Origin: Alphaproteobacteria bacterium
GTDB taxonomy: Bacteria; Pseudomonadota; Alphaproteobacteria; Micropepsales; Micropepsaceae
Length of the DNA stretch: 64,000 bases
Reading direction: 5' to 3'
Assembly (NCBI GenBank): GCA_017308375.1
Contig: JAFKEW010000049.1
Coordinates: forward strand, 115,286 to 179,285
A program made the position numbers and the translations under genes. Shown here in pieces: positions 8,745 to 17,177 of the stretch; within the stretch, counting starts at the first letter, position 1; the number at the start of each line of letters is the position of its first letter. The notes under the pieces were generated by a model. That model did not search any database. It saw nothing but the letters and a program-made list of their open reading frames with translations, and was not told the origin of the DNA.

Positions 8745-9620
8745 ATGGTGCGCGATCTTCAACATGCGGCGGGCCGAGCGGCGGCGCTGAAGCTGGCCGA
8801 AACCTTCGGCCTGCCCGCGTTCGACCGCGGCTGGGTCTGGCTGGCTGGGGCCGGGCCGGGCGATGCCGGCCTTGCCACCCTTCTCGGGCTGCATGCAATC
8901 GCGAGCGCCGATGTCATCCTTTACGACGCGCTGGTCAACAAGGACCTGCTGAAACTGGCCCGGCCGGGGGCGGAAATCCTGTTCGCGGGCAAGCGCGCGG
9001 GCCAGCCCTCGTTCAAGCAATCCGACATTTCGCAAAGCCTGGTCGGCCTCGCCCGCAAGGGTTTTCGCGTGCTGCGCCTGAAGGGCGGCGACCCGCTGGT
9101 GTTCGGCCGCGGCTCGGAAGAAGCATTGGCGCTGGCCCGTGGCGGCATTCCATTCCGCATCGTGCCCGGCGTGACGGCGGGGATCGGCGGTCTGGCCTAT
9201 GCCGGTATCCCGGTCACCCATCGCGACACCAACCACAGCGTCACCTTCATCACCGGCCATGGCGCCAAAGGCAGCCTGCCGGATGTGGACTGGGCGGCGG
9301 TGGCCAAAGCCTCCCCCACCCTGGTGCTTTATATGGCGCGCAGTTCGGCGGGCGAGATTGCCGCGCGCCTGATCGCAGCGGGCCGCGCGGGCGACGAACC
9401 GGCCGCGATCATTTCCAATGCAAGCTTTTCCGAACAGAGCGTCACCGTCACCACATTGGCGGGGCTAGGCGAAGCGGCACAATCCTGCACCACACCCGCG
9501 ATCATCGTGATCGGCGAGAATGTGCGCCTGCGCGAAGGGATGGACTGGCTGGGCGCGATGGGCGGCAAATTGCTGAACCCCGATCCGCTGGATCACAGCC
9601 ATTTCAGCAAAGCGGGCTGA
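8745..9620 (+). CDS. cobA: Uroporphyrinogen-III C-methyltransferase (SUMT)
   Basis: This 291-residue tetrapyrrole methylase would make precorrin-2 from uroporphyrinogen III, the branch point to siroheme and cobalamin. It shows the SAM-binding N-terminus VWLAGAGPGDAGL, then LKGGDPLVFGRGSEE and VPGVTAG, all diagnostic of SUMT. ATG 8745 is preferred to the upstream TTG at 8703, which would add unrelated residues. It is a lone CobA without CysG oxidase/ferrochelatase domains. Neighbours are not corrin genes; btuB with its riboswitch lies 35 kb away. The transcript ends in a repeat-rich convergent gap. Confidence 0.93.
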   Translation: MVRDLQHAAGRAAALKLAETFGLPAFDRGWVWLAGAGPGDAGLATLLGLHAIASADVILYDALVNKDLLKLARPGAEILFAGKRAGQPSFKQSDISQSLVGLARKGFRVLRLKGGDPLVFGRGSEEALALARGGIPFRIVPGVTAGIGGLAYAGIPVTHRDTNHSVTFITGHGAKGSLPDVDWAAVAKASPTLVLYMARSSAGEIAARLIAAGRAGDEPAAIISNASFSEQSVTVTTLAGLGEAAQSCTTPAIIVIGENVRLREGMDWLGAMGGKLLNPDPLDHSHFSKAG

Positions 9621-9667
9621 TCCCAAAGAGCAAATACCACACTTTCGCCTCCCCCTTGCGGAAGAAT

Positions 9668-9780
9668 GCCCCCTCAGTCAGCTTCGCTGACAGCTCCCCC
9701 GCGCTGCGGGGGCGGAGGCCGTAAACGAAAGGTCCAGTGGACGTTTCGTTGGCCGACAGTTCCGAAGGAACGGAGGGGGC
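9668..9780. repeat. Intergenic palindromic repeat element, copy 1
   Basis: About 113 bp bracketed by GCCCCCTC at the left and GGAGGGGGC at the right, in inverted orientation. Internal hairpins include TCAGC/GCTGA, CCCCCGC/GCGGGGG, and AACGAAA/TTTCGTT around a GTCC-GTGGAC stem. A 27-bp segment at 9676-9702 recurs exactly at 31107-31133. It lies between convergent cobA and the crotonase gene. Confidence 0.8.
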
Positions 9781-9802
9781 GATTTGATCAATCGCGATCT
9801 CT

Positions 9803-9834
9803 AAAAAAATACGGGGCCAGTTAAAGCCCCGTAT
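9803..9834 (-). terminator. Intrinsic terminator of the crotonase gene
   Basis: On the minus strand, perfect 9-bp arms ATACGGGGC/GCCCCGTAT (plus-strand 9809-9817 and 9826-9834) with an 8-base loop are followed by a run of T, just past the stop of the gene at 9860. Confidence 0.85.
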
Positions 9835-9859
9835 CGTCTTCAAACCTATCGAGTCACGA

Positions 9860-10756
9860 CTATTTGTACTTTGGCTCTTCCCACCAGGGAAAATAGTCCG
9901 GCATGCCGTCGGAGACCTTGCCGGGGAATTTCGCCGGCCGCTTCTCCAGGAACGACACCACGCCTTCCTTCACATCGTCCGAGGCACCGCGATTGTAGAT
10001 GCCGCGGGAATCGATCCTGTGTGCTGCCATCGGATGATCGGCAGCGGCCAGGCGCCACATCATCTGCCGGATCAGCGCCACCGAAACCGGCGCCGTGTTG
10101 TCGCGGATTTCCGCCGCCAGTGCATAGGCTCGCGGCAGAAGTTGATCGGCCGGCACCACTTCCTTCACCAGGCCGCCGGCAAGCGCTTCCTGTGCCGGGA
10201 AGACGCGGCCGGAGAAGCACCATTCCAGCGCCTGGCTGATGCCGACGATACGCGGCAGAAACCAGCTCGACGCCGCTTCCGGCACGATGCCGCGGCGGGA
10301 AAACACGAAGCCGAAGCGCGCATTTTCCGAGGCAATGCGCACATCCATCGGCAATTGCATGGTGACGCCGATGCCGACGGCCGCGCCATTGATGGCGCCG
10401 ATGATCGGCTTCAGGCAGTTGAACATCGCGAGCGTAACCCGCCCGCCGCCGTCGCGGACATATTCGGCGCTGTAATCGACCGCGCTGCCTTCGGGGCGCA
10501 TGCGCTCCGGCCGGTCGGTACGCTTCTGCGAATTGAAGGTATCGCCACCGGCCGAAAGATCGGCCCCGGCACAGAAGGCCCGGCCCGCGCCGGTGACCAC
10601 GATGGCGCGGACATTGTCGTCCTTGCCGGCACGGTCATAGGCATCGATCAATTCATTCATCATCGTGCCGGTGAAAGCGTTCAGCTTGTCCGGCCGGTTG
10701 AGCGTGATGGTGAGGATCTGATCCTTCACCTCATAAATGATTTCCTTGTAGGACAT
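9860..10756 (-). CDS. Enoyl-CoA hydratase/isomerase family protein (crotonase)
   Basis: This 298-residue crotonase-fold protein acts on acyl-CoA thioesters, probably hydrating or isomerising a double bond. The CoA-binding and oxyanion-hole loops read FCAGADLSAGGD near residue 62 and INGAAVGIGVT near residue 122. One glutamate at the position of the second catalytic residue is kept in GIVPEAASSWFLPR. The C-terminus FPWWEEPKYK is typical of a group close to short-chain hydratases in acyl degradation clusters. It is monocistronic, with a clear terminator at 9803-9834. The exact substrate is unknown. Confidence 0.9.
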   Translation of the reverse strand: MSYKEIIYEVKDQILTITLNRPDKLNAFTGTMMNELIDAYDRAGKDDNVRAIVVTGAGRAFCAGADLSAGGDTFNSQKRTDRPERMRPEGSAVDYSAEYVRDGGGRVTLAMFNCLKPIIGAINGAAVGIGVTMQLPMDVRIASENARFGFVFSRRGIVPEAASSWFLPRIVGISQALEWCFSGRVFPAQEALAGGLVKEVVPADQLLPRAYALAAEIRDNTAPVSVALIRQMMWRLAAADHPMAAHRIDSRGIYNRGASDDVKEGVVSFLEKRPAKFPGKVSDGMPDYFPWWEEPKYK

Positions 10757-10829
10757 GGGTGACTCCCCGTTATTGAATTGCGTGGCTCTACCCTAGCGAA
10801 TGCCCCGGGATTGAAAATGGCTGCCGGAC

Positions 10830-10847
10830 GTGCTACGTATGTAGCAC
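10830..10847. promoter_or_regulatory. Operator palindrome of the toxin-antitoxin operon
   Basis: A perfect inverted repeat GTGCTAC-GTAT-GTAGCAC ends 13 bp before the antitoxin ATG and abuts the AGGAGA ribosome site. It is placed as expected for autorepression by the antitoxin or antitoxin-toxin complex. Confidence 0.8.
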
Positions 10848-10860
10848 ATAGGAGAATACC

Positions 10861-11124
10861 ATGCGGCAAATGACGATGCGCGAAGCCAACCAGCAGTTCT
10901 CGCAGCTTGTACGTCAGGTACAGGTAACGGGTGAGAGTGTTCAGGTTTTGCGCAACGGTGTGCCTGCCGCAGAAATCCACCCCGTATCGACGCGCACCGG
11001 CAAATGCGCGCTGCCCCCCGACCGGGAAAAGGCGTTGAAGCAGCTTCTGGAGAGCGCCCGTCACAGTACGGCGAAATCCGACGGCAAGGGCTTCACGCGC
11101 GAGGAGCTTCACGCGCGTGACTAG
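10861..11124 (+). CDS. Phd/YefM-type antitoxin
   Basis: This 87-residue protein opens with MTMREANQQFSQLVRQVQ, the N-terminal DNA-binding fold of Phd/YefM antitoxins, followed by GESVQVLRNGVPAAEIHPV. The C-terminal part is polar and probably wraps the toxin. Its stop overlaps the toxin start by 8 bp, so the two are translationally coupled. The perfect palindrome at 10830-10847 is the likely autoregulatory operator. Confidence 0.9.
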   Translation: MRQMTMREANQQFSQLVRQVQVTGESVQVLRNGVPAAEIHPVSTRTGKCALPPDREKALKQLLESARHSTAKSDGKGFTREELHARD

Positions 11125-11572
11125 GATCACGCTCGACACCAATATCCTGTTCTATGCCTTCGACGCCCGCGATGCGGCCAAACAGGCCCGCGCGATCGAG
11201 ATCATCGCAGCCGCTGCGGTGGTGGACTGCACACTCGGGCTGCAGGTCATCGGAGAATTCTATGTCGCGGTAGTCCGCAAACTGAAAGTGGCACCGGCCT
11301 TCGCACGCGACCAGGCCAAATCCCTCCTTGCCACATTCAACAGCTTTGCCGCGACCGCAACCGCCCATCGCGTCGCCGCAGAGGAAGCGGCGGCCGGTAC
11401 GTTTTCCTATTGGGATGCGGTGCTTCTGGCATCAGCAGCGCAAAGCGGCTGCACCGTTCTCATCAGCGAGGACATGGCAAACGGCGCCCGCCTTGGCACC
11501 ATAACGATATGCAATCCATTCACGCCGGACGGGTTAAGCGATGCCGCTCGCGAGGCGCTCGGCATCGCCTGA
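11117..11572 (+). CDS. PIN-domain toxin (VapC family)
   Basis: This 151-residue protein would be a metal-dependent RNase. The acidic PIN residues appear as LDTNILFYAFD (first Asp), a central Glu in GLQVIGEFY, SYWDAVLLASA and LISEDM. It starts at GTG 11117, overlapping the antitoxin stop by 8 bp. Pairing of a PIN toxin with a Phd-type antitoxin is a common hybrid. It is convergent with the acyl-CoA dehydrogenase gene, with only 3 bp between stops, so read-through could make antisense RNA. Confidence 0.9.
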   Translation: MTRITLDTNILFYAFDARDAAKQARAIEIIAAAAVVDCTLGLQVIGEFYVAVVRKLKVAPAFARDQAKSLLATFNSFAATATAHRVAAEEAAAGTFSYWDAVLLASAAQSGCTVLISEDMANGARLGTITICNPFTPDGLSDAAREALGIA

Positions 11573-11575
11573 CCA

Positions 11576-12733
11576 TTAAAGGCTGCGTGCGATCAGCAGT
11601 TTCATGATCTCGTTGGTGCCGCCATAGATACGCTGCACCCGGCTGTCGGCATACATGCGCGCGATGGGGTATTCGTTCATGTAACCGTAGCCGCCGAACA
11701 GCTGCAGGCATTCATCGACAATCTTGCACTGCGTGTCGGTCACCCACATCTTGGCCATCGACGCCATGGTGGCATCGAGCTTGCCCTGCAGATGAATATC
11801 GACGCAGTGATTGACGAACACCCTGGCGACGGTGGCTTGCGTCTTCGCCTCCGCCAGTTTGAACTGGGTGTTCTGGAAATCGATCAGTGCCTTGCCGAAG
11901 GCCTTGCGCTCTTTCACATAGGCCGCGGTCACCTCCAGCGCGCGTTCGATCACCGCCATGCCCTGACAGGCGATGATCAGGCGTTCCTGCGGGAGTTGCT
12001 GCATCAACTGGATGAAGCCCATGCCCTCATCCGGGCCGATCAGGTTCGAGGTCGGCACCCGCACATCGTCGAAGAACAATTCCGCAGTGTCGTTCGCCTT
12101 CTGGCCCATCTTGTCCAGCACGCGGCCACGGCGGAAACCCTCCACCTCGTCCGTCTCCACCACGATCAGCGAAATGCCCTTGGCGCCCTTGGTGGGATCG
12201 GTCTTGGCCACCACGACGACCAGATTGGCGGTGCCGCCATTGGTGATGAAGGTTTTCGAACCGTTGATGACATAGTGATTGCCATCGCGCCGGGCATTGG
12301 TCTTCACATTCTGCAGATCGGAACCGGTGCCCGGTTCGGTCATCGCAATCGCGCTGACCAGTTCGCCGCTGGCGAGCTTCGGCAGCCATTTCTGCTTCTG
12401 CCCCTCACTGCCGTAATTCAGGATGTAGTGCGCCACAATGGCGTTGTGCAGCGAGATGCCCCAGCCATCGCCCGCCTTGCGGCCAAGCTGGTCCATGATC
12501 ACCGCTTCATGGGCAAAACTACCGCCGCCGCCGCCATATTCCGCCGGGATCGAGACGCAGAGCAGGCCCATCTCGCCCGCCTTGTTCCACAATTGGCGGT
12601 CCACCCCATGCTGGGCGATGTAACGCTCGTAATTGGGAGCGACCTCCCGCTCCATGAATTTGGCGACGCCGTCGTCGAAGATGCGAAGATCTTCGTCCAT
12701 CCACGCCGGCTGCTCCACCTGCAATGCACTCAT
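11576..12733 (-). CDS. Acyl-CoA dehydrogenase
   Basis: This 385-residue flavoenzyme introduces the first double bond in beta-oxidation-like pathways and passes electrons to ETF. It shows the N-terminal helical domain, the FAD/substrate motif AIAMTEPGTGSDLQ near residue 126, a second motif ITNGGTANLVVV, and the C-terminal GGYGYMNEYPIARMY, whose Glu is at the usual catalytic base position of short/medium-chain types. It is alone on the minus strand. Superoxide dismutase lies upstream with its own terminator between. Confidence 0.92.
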   Translation of the reverse strand: MSALQVEQPAWMDEDLRIFDDGVAKFMEREVAPNYERYIAQHGVDRQLWNKAGEMGLLCVSIPAEYGGGGGSFAHEAVIMDQLGRKAGDGWGISLHNAIVAHYILNYGSEGQKQKWLPKLASGELVSAIAMTEPGTGSDLQNVKTNARRDGNHYVINGSKTFITNGGTANLVVVVAKTDPTKGAKGISLIVVETDEVEGFRRGRVLDKMGQKANDTAELFFDDVRVPTSNLIGPDEGMGFIQLMQQLPQERLIIACQGMAVIERALEVTAAYVKERKAFGKALIDFQNTQFKLAEAKTQATVARVFVNHCVDIHLQGKLDATMASMAKMWVTDTQCKIVDECLQLFGGYGYMNEYPIARMYADSRVQRIYGGTNEIMKLLIARSL

Positions 12734-12786
12734 CGTCTCTTTCTCCCGATAATCTGAGAGGGTTTTAGCATTGCCGCGAGAAACAG

Positions 12787-12821
12787 AAAGGGGAGAAGGC
12801 GGATTGCCTTCTCCCCTTTTT
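12787..12821 (-). terminator. Intrinsic terminator of the superoxide dismutase gene
   Basis: Near-perfect 14-bp arms, AAAGGGGAGAAGGC (12787-12800) and GCCTTCTCCCCTTT (12806-12819), with a 5-base loop lie 24 bp past the stop at 12845. On the minus strand the stem ends in a short T-rich stretch. Confidence 0.8.
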
Positions 12822-12844
12822 CGTTCGCCCGGTGTTCTACAGTC

Positions 12845-13462
12845 TTAAACGGCGGAGCGGACCGGCTGGCTTTCCTTGTCCAGATTGGCGGCGGCGTAAT
12901 CCCAGTTGAGGAGCTTGCCCAGCACCTCTTCCAGATATTTGGGCCGCGCATTCTGGTAATCGAGATAATAGGCGTGCTCCCAGACATCGACGGTCAGGAG
13001 GCAATTGACGCCCTTGGACATCGGGCTTTCGGCATTGGCGGTCTTTTCCACCTTCAGCTTGCCGCCCGCGGAGGTGAGCCAGGCCCAGCCGGAGCCGAAC
13101 TGGGTCTTGCCGGCGTCGGCAAGGGCTGCGACCAGCTTGTCCACCCCGCCGAAATCGCGCTCGATCGCCTGGGCCAGCTTGCCCGACGGCTTGCCGGATT
13201 TGGGCGACAGGCTGCGCCAGTAGAAATCGTGATTCCACACCTGGCCCGCGTTGTTGAACACTTTCGGGTCCTTGCCGGCCGAGGCCTTGACGATCTCTTC
13301 CAGCTTCATGTCGGCATAGGGCGTGCCCGGCACCAGGGTGTTGAGTGTGTCAACATAGGCCTTGTGATGCTTGCCGTAGTGAAAGCTGAGGGTTTTGGCG
13401 GAGATCACCGGCTCAAGCGCGGTATCGGTCCAGGGTAATGGGGCTAAAGTAAATTTGGTCAT
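12845..13462 (-). CDS. sodB: Superoxide dismutase, iron type
   Basis: This 205-residue enzyme converts superoxide to peroxide and oxygen in the cytoplasm. Metal ligands are visible in HYGKHHKAYV, WNHDFYW and DVWEHAYYLDYQN. The glutamine in FNNAGQVWNH and the residue pattern NAESP favour iron over manganese. No signal peptide is present. A second in-frame ATG one codon upstream (13465) is possible. The gene ends in a strong hairpin terminator and seems monocistronic. Confidence 0.95.
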   Translation of the reverse strand: MTKFTLAPLPWTDTALEPVISAKTLSFHYGKHHKAYVDTLNTLVPGTPYADMKLEEIVKASAGKDPKVFNNAGQVWNHDFYWRSLSPKSGKPSGKLAQAIERDFGGVDKLVAALADAGKTQFGSGWAWLTSAGGKLKVEKTANAESPMSKGVNCLLTVDVWEHAYYLDYQNARPKYLEEVLGKLLNWDYAAANLDKESQPVRSAV

Positions 13463-13503
13463 CACACGGGCTCCTGAAGTGAAGTGTCAGAAAAGAAACT
13501 GGT

Positions 13504-13522
13504 GGCGGGCCTGAAGCCCGCC
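13504..13522 (-). terminator. Possible terminator downstream of parE
   Basis: A perfect hairpin GGCGGGC-CTGAA-GCCCGCC sits between the parE stop and the sodB start. On the minus strand TTTCTTTT follows a few bases later. It may end the toxin-antitoxin transcript or form part of the sodB leader. Confidence 0.4.
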
Positions 13523-13625
13523 CTTCCAAGGTAAGCATTCCCGGGCAGGGAAGTTCCACAAAAGCCTGCGTCACATCGGCGCGATTTCTACAGCCGCAAA
13601 TGCCAAAATTGTAAGGTGGGCCGGC

Positions 13626-13946
13626 TCAACCGCTTTCACCCTCGTTTTCGCCGATTGGACGCATCAGGGCCGGCAAATCCCGTGCGCCATGCAGAATGCG
13701 CTCAACACGGATTTCATCCGGGCCGATGCGAAAAAAGATGACGTAATTCTCGTGAATCTTCTGTCTCAGCCCCGGACCAAGATCGGGCCTTTGCTGATGC
13801 GCTCTGGGTAACACCGCAAGCGCCATGCAAGCCGCGTAGAGTTCATCGGCAAAAGCTTTGGCGCGTGGATAACTGTCTTGCGCGATATAGTCGAGGATCG
13901 CATCAAGATCCCTTTCGGCGGCTGGTGACAGCCTTACCACCTGCAT
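13626..13946 (-). CDS. parE: ParE/RelE-family toxin
   Basis: This 106-residue protein has the compact ParE pattern: RLSPAAERDLDAILDYIAQDS, a central RQKIHENYVIFFRI strand, and RVERILHGARDL near the end. ParE toxins poison DNA gyrase, but relatives can be RNases, so the target is inferred. It overlaps the upstream antitoxin gene by 44 bp. Confidence 0.9.
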   Translation of the reverse strand: MQVVRLSPAAERDLDAILDYIAQDSYPRAKAFADELYAACMALAVLPRAHQQRPDLGPGLRQKIHENYVIFFRIGPDEIRVERILHGARDLPALMRPIGENEGESG

Positions 13947-14238
13947 TGCCCCGCCCCCATTTATGCTCCAGCCGCGCCTTTACTTCGGCAAAAACCTCAT
14001 CTGCGTCGCGCGCCGGCCCGCTTTCCATTCCTTCGCGCACCAGGCTGCGCAGGCGCTCCAGGCCATAGGTCTTGATTGCCCGGTCATAGGCACGGTCGCT
14101 TTCCCATTTGCGCAAGGCTTCGCGCACCACCTCGCTTGCGGTGGCGTAATCGCCGCTCTCCACCGCCTGGTTGACGGTTTCCACCATCTCCTTCGGCAGC
14201 GAGACACTGATCTTTTCGACTTTTCCCATCTTGCCCAT
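13903..14238 (-). CDS. parD: ParD-type ribbon-helix-helix antitoxin
   Basis: About 111 residues. EKISVSLPKEMVETVNQAVE forms the ribbon-helix-helix DNA-binding fold and DYATASEVVREALRKWE the conserved helix that follows. The ATG at 14238 is chosen because GGAGGA lies just upstream; a longer frame to 14259 would include the ribosome site. Upstream, TGGTAG and CTACCA about 16 bp apart may form the operator. The tail overlaps parE by 44 bp. Confidence 0.88.
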   Translation of the reverse strand: MGKMGKVEKISVSLPKEMVETVNQAVESGDYATASEVVREALRKWESDRAYDRAIKTYGLERLRSLVREGMESGPARDADEVFAEVKARLEHKWGRGNAGGKAVTSRRKGS

Positions 14239-14299
14239 GCGGCATCCTCCTGCGGCCAATATGGTAGCAGGATTTGCGACTTCTTCCTACCACACAGAG

Positions 14300-15670
14300 C
14301 TACGCCTTGGTCAGCCAATCGGCCAGTTTGGGCAGCACGCGCTCAAAGCGGTCGAACAATTCGTTGATCTCCGCTTCGGTGATCACCAGCGGCGGGCAGA
14401 AGGCGATGCGGTCGCCCATCAGCGGCCGCACGATCAGCCCTTCGGCCTCGCAAAGCCGGCCGGCCTCAGCCGCCACGCCCTTCGCGGCCTCGAATTTCGC
14501 CTTGGTTTTCTTGTCGGCGACGATTTCGATCGCACCCAGAAGGCCCACGCTCTGCGCCTCGCCGATCAAGGGATGCTGGCCAAGTTTCGCGATCCGCTTC
14601 GCGAACGCCGGCGCCACATGGCGGACATGGCCGACGACATCGCGTTCCTGATAGATCTCGATGGTCTTGAGCGCGACCGCGCACGCCACCGGATGGCCGC
14701 CATAGGTGAAGCCGTGGCCGAAGGTGCCGAGACGGCCGCTCTCCTCCTCGATGATCTCGCTCAGTTCGGGCGACAGGACCACCGCTGAAATCGGCAGATA
14801 GGCCGATGACAGCGCCTTGGCCACCGACATGCTTTCCGGCTCGAAGCCATAGGCGGAGCAGCCGAACCATTCCCCCGTGCGGCCGAAGCCGGTGATCACT
14901 TCGTCGTCGATCAGCGGAATGTCATGCCGGTTCAGAACCGCGGTGACGGCATCGAAATAGCCCTTGGGCGGGAAGATCACGCCGCCCGCCCCCATCACCG
15001 GCTCCGCAATCATCGCGGCAATGGTTTCCGGCCCTTCGCGTTCGATCATCGCATCGAGATTTTTCGCCAGCCGGGCGGAGAACTGTTCCTCCGTCTCGCC
15101 CGCTTCGGCACCGTGATAGTAATGCGGACAATCGGCGTGCAGCGCGAAATCGAACGGCAGGTTGAAGCCTTTGTGATTGCCGGGCAGGCCGGTCAGACTG
15201 GCGCTGGCCAGGGTCACGCCGTGATAGGCCTTGTCGCGCGAAAGGATTTTCCGCTTCTCAGTCTTGCCGCGGGCGTTGGCGGCATACCAGTAGAGTTTGA
15301 TCTGGGTATCGTTGGCCTCCGAACCGGAATTGGCGAAGAAGACGCGGCCCACCGCGAACGGCATCACCTCTTTCAGTTTTTCCGCCAGCGCAATCGCCGG
15401 TTCATGACTTTTGCCGGCGAAGATGTGCCCGGCCGCCAGTTTGCGCATCTGTTCGGCAGCGGTTTCGGCCAGCGCATTCTCGCCCCAGCCCAGTGCCGTG
15501 CACCACAAGCCGGCCATCGCCTCGATATAATCCTTGCCGCGCTCGTCATAGAGGCGCACGCCCTCACCGCGATCGAAAATCAGCGGCCCGGTTTCGCGCA
15601 GCTTCACCAGATTGGTGTAGGGGTGCAGCACCGCGTTGACATCGCGCATCTGGGCATTGCTGAGGGGCAT
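14300..15670 (-). CDS. Class III omega-aminotransferase (PLP-dependent)
   Basis: A 456-residue fold-type I enzyme that moves an amino group from an omega-amino acid or amine to a keto acid such as pyruvate. Visible motifs are FANSGSEANDTQIKLY, the cofactor aspartate in LIDDEVITGFGRTGEWFG, and the Schiff-base lysine in SVAKALSSAYLPISAV. ATG 15670 follows GGAGATTTTC; the longer frame to 15727 lacks support. The MHS transporter at 15734-16984 lies just upstream on the same strand, 63 bp away, so transport and transamination of an amino compound may be linked. Confidence 0.9.
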   Translation of the reverse strand: MPLSNAQMRDVNAVLHPYTNLVKLRETGPLIFDRGEGVRLYDERGKDYIEAMAGLWCTALGWGENALAETAAEQMRKLAAGHIFAGKSHEPAIALAEKLKEVMPFAVGRVFFANSGSEANDTQIKLYWYAANARGKTEKRKILSRDKAYHGVTLASASLTGLPGNHKGFNLPFDFALHADCPHYYHGAEAGETEEQFSARLAKNLDAMIEREGPETIAAMIAEPVMGAGGVIFPPKGYFDAVTAVLNRHDIPLIDDEVITGFGRTGEWFGCSAYGFEPESMSVAKALSSAYLPISAVVLSPELSEIIEEESGRLGTFGHGFTYGGHPVACAVALKTIEIYQERDVVGHVRHVAPAFAKRIAKLGQHPLIGEAQSVGLLGAIEIVADKKTKAKFEAAKGVAAEAGRLCEAEGLIVRPLMGDRIAFCPPLVITEAEINELFDRFERVLPKLADWLTKA

Positions 15671-15733
15671 GAAAATCTCCGCTTTCTGTCTATCGGGCAC
15701 TTTCTCCCCTATACCCGCTTCACGCAAGGCGGG

Positions 15734-16984
15734 TCAGGACATGGCAGCAGCCCGCAATGCCCCTTTGCGCACAGGTGCGGATTCCGGCATCGCCAGCACC
15801 GCGAAAAACGCCACCACCACGGCCGCGGTCATGTAATAGGCCGGGGCCGCAGGCAGATGCAGCCGTTCGGACAGAAACGCGATGTTGAATTGCGTGGTGC
15901 CGCCGAAAATCGCGATGGCTAGCGCGTAAAGCGTGGCCATGACGCCGGAGCGTACGCGCCGCGGCAAGGATTCCGTCACCGTCATGATCATCACGCCGCC
16001 GCCGCTGGCAAAAATGAAACTGAGCAGCCCGCCGGTCAGAACCAGAAGCGCGCCGCTACGCGTCCGCTCCAAAAGCAGGAACAGCGGCACGGTCAGCATC
16101 ATGGTGAGAAGCGTGGCGGCGATCATCACCGGCTTGCGCCCGATGCGGTCGGACAAGGCACCGCCCAATGGGGCGGCGATAACGCCGCAAATGCCGGTGG
16201 CAAGCGTGGCGCCGAAACACCAGGCCGGCGGCAGGCCCAATGTAGTCAGGCCGTAGGTGGGCAGGAACAGCACCACATAGGTGGCGATGGTGGCGCCCGC
16301 CAGCATCAGAAGCCCGCACACCACCACGCGCCGATGCGCCTTCAGAAGTCCAAATATATCGTGTTGCGTGTTATCGAAACCGCCACCATCATGGTGCAGC
16401 GTTTCCGGCAGGCTGCGGCGCACGATGAGCGCGAACGGAATGACGAGCGCGCCGAGGAAAAATACCGCCCGCCAGCCCCAATCCGCCAGTGCCGCTTCAT
16501 CCAGAACCGCGGCAAGTCCGGTGCTGGCGAGCCCTGCGGCGATCACCGCCACCGATTGCGAGGCGCCCTGCAAGCTGCCGTAAAAGCCGCGATGTTCGGC
16601 GGGCGGCGCCTCCACCAGGAAAGCCGTTGTCGGGCCCACCTCGCCGCCCAGCGCAAACCCCTGCAACAGCCGGAAGAACAGGATCAGCAATGGCGCCGCA
16701 ACGCCGATGGCGGCGTAAGACGGGGTGAAGACCATGCCGAGGATAGCGATCCCCATCAGCGAGAACGACAACACCATCGCGCGCGCCCGGCCCACCCGGT
16801 CGCCCAGCGAGCCGATCACCACCCCGCCGATCGGCCTTGTGATGAACCCGGCGCCGAAAGTGGCCAGCGACAGAAGCAGGCTGGAGGCCGCATCGCCGGC
16901 GGGAAAAAACGCCCGCCCGATATAGACCGCAAAAAACGCGTAGGTGATGAAATCGTAGAATTCGAGCGCATTGCCCGCCGCCAC
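15734..16984 (-). CDS. MFS transporter, metabolite:H+ symporter (MHS) family, 5' end truncated at repeats
   Basis: The 416-residue frame has about twelve membrane segments and the MHS signatures GNALEFYDFITYAFFA, RPIGGVVIGSLGDRVGR and RLLQGFALGGEVG, typical of carboxylate or betaine symporters. It opens at GTG 16984, exactly at the conserved first membrane segment, whereas relatives carry roughly 15-25 residues before it. Upstream there is no ribosome site; the sequence quickly becomes a 60-bp tandem repeat (17015-17145). The repeats have probably replaced the native start and promoter, so expression is doubtful. Confidence 0.75.
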   Translation of the reverse strand: MAAGNALEFYDFITYAFFAVYIGRAFFPAGDAASSLLLSLATFGAGFITRPIGGVVIGSLGDRVGRARAMVLSFSLMGIAILGMVFTPSYAAIGVAAPLLILFFRLLQGFALGGEVGPTTAFLVEAPPAEHRGFYGSLQGASQSVAVIAAGLASTGLAAVLDEAALADWGWRAVFFLGALVIPFALIVRRSLPETLHHDGGGFDNTQHDIFGLLKAHRRVVVCGLLMLAGATIATYVVLFLPTYGLTTLGLPPAWCFGATLATGICGVIAAPLGGALSDRIGRKPVMIAATLLTMMLTVPLFLLLERTRSGALLVLTGGLLSFIFASGGGVMIMTVTESLPRRVRSGVMATLYALAIAIFGGTTQFNIAFLSERLHLPAAPAYYMTAAVVVAFFAVLAMPESAPVRKGALRAAAMS

Positions 16985-17014
16985 GCTAGGGCAAAATCGA
17001 ACGCAAGAGAAACA

Positions 17015-17145
17015 CGATTGCGCCCGATTCTTTATTGGTCGCGCAATCGCCCGGAAAACCGCTTCACACTTTTCCGATTGCGCCCGCTTCTTTACTGGTC
17101 GCGCAATCGCCCGGAAAACCGGTGCCCACTTTTCCGATTGCGCTC
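17015..17145. repeat. 60-bp tandem repeat of the TTTTCCGATTGCGC family
   Basis: The segment GATTGCGCCCG(A/C)TTCTTTA begins at 17016 and again exactly 60 bp later at 17076, and its start appears a third time at 17136. Each unit holds GCGCAATCG, GGAAAACCG, CACTTTTCC and CGATTGCGC, so it can fold as a long hairpin. The block sits between the truncated transporter and the broken thioesterase. Confidence 0.9.
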
Positions 17146-17177
17146 CAGAGGCGCACCTGCGCGGAAACCGCAGCGGT

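Noticed and set aside
9604..9843. 79-codon minus-strand frame between cobA and the crotonase
   Set aside because: Translated from the palindromic repeat and terminator; not a gene.
17015..17145. Possible CRISPR array
   Set aside because: Just over two copies at 60-bp period with nearly identical sequence throughout, so there are no unique spacers.
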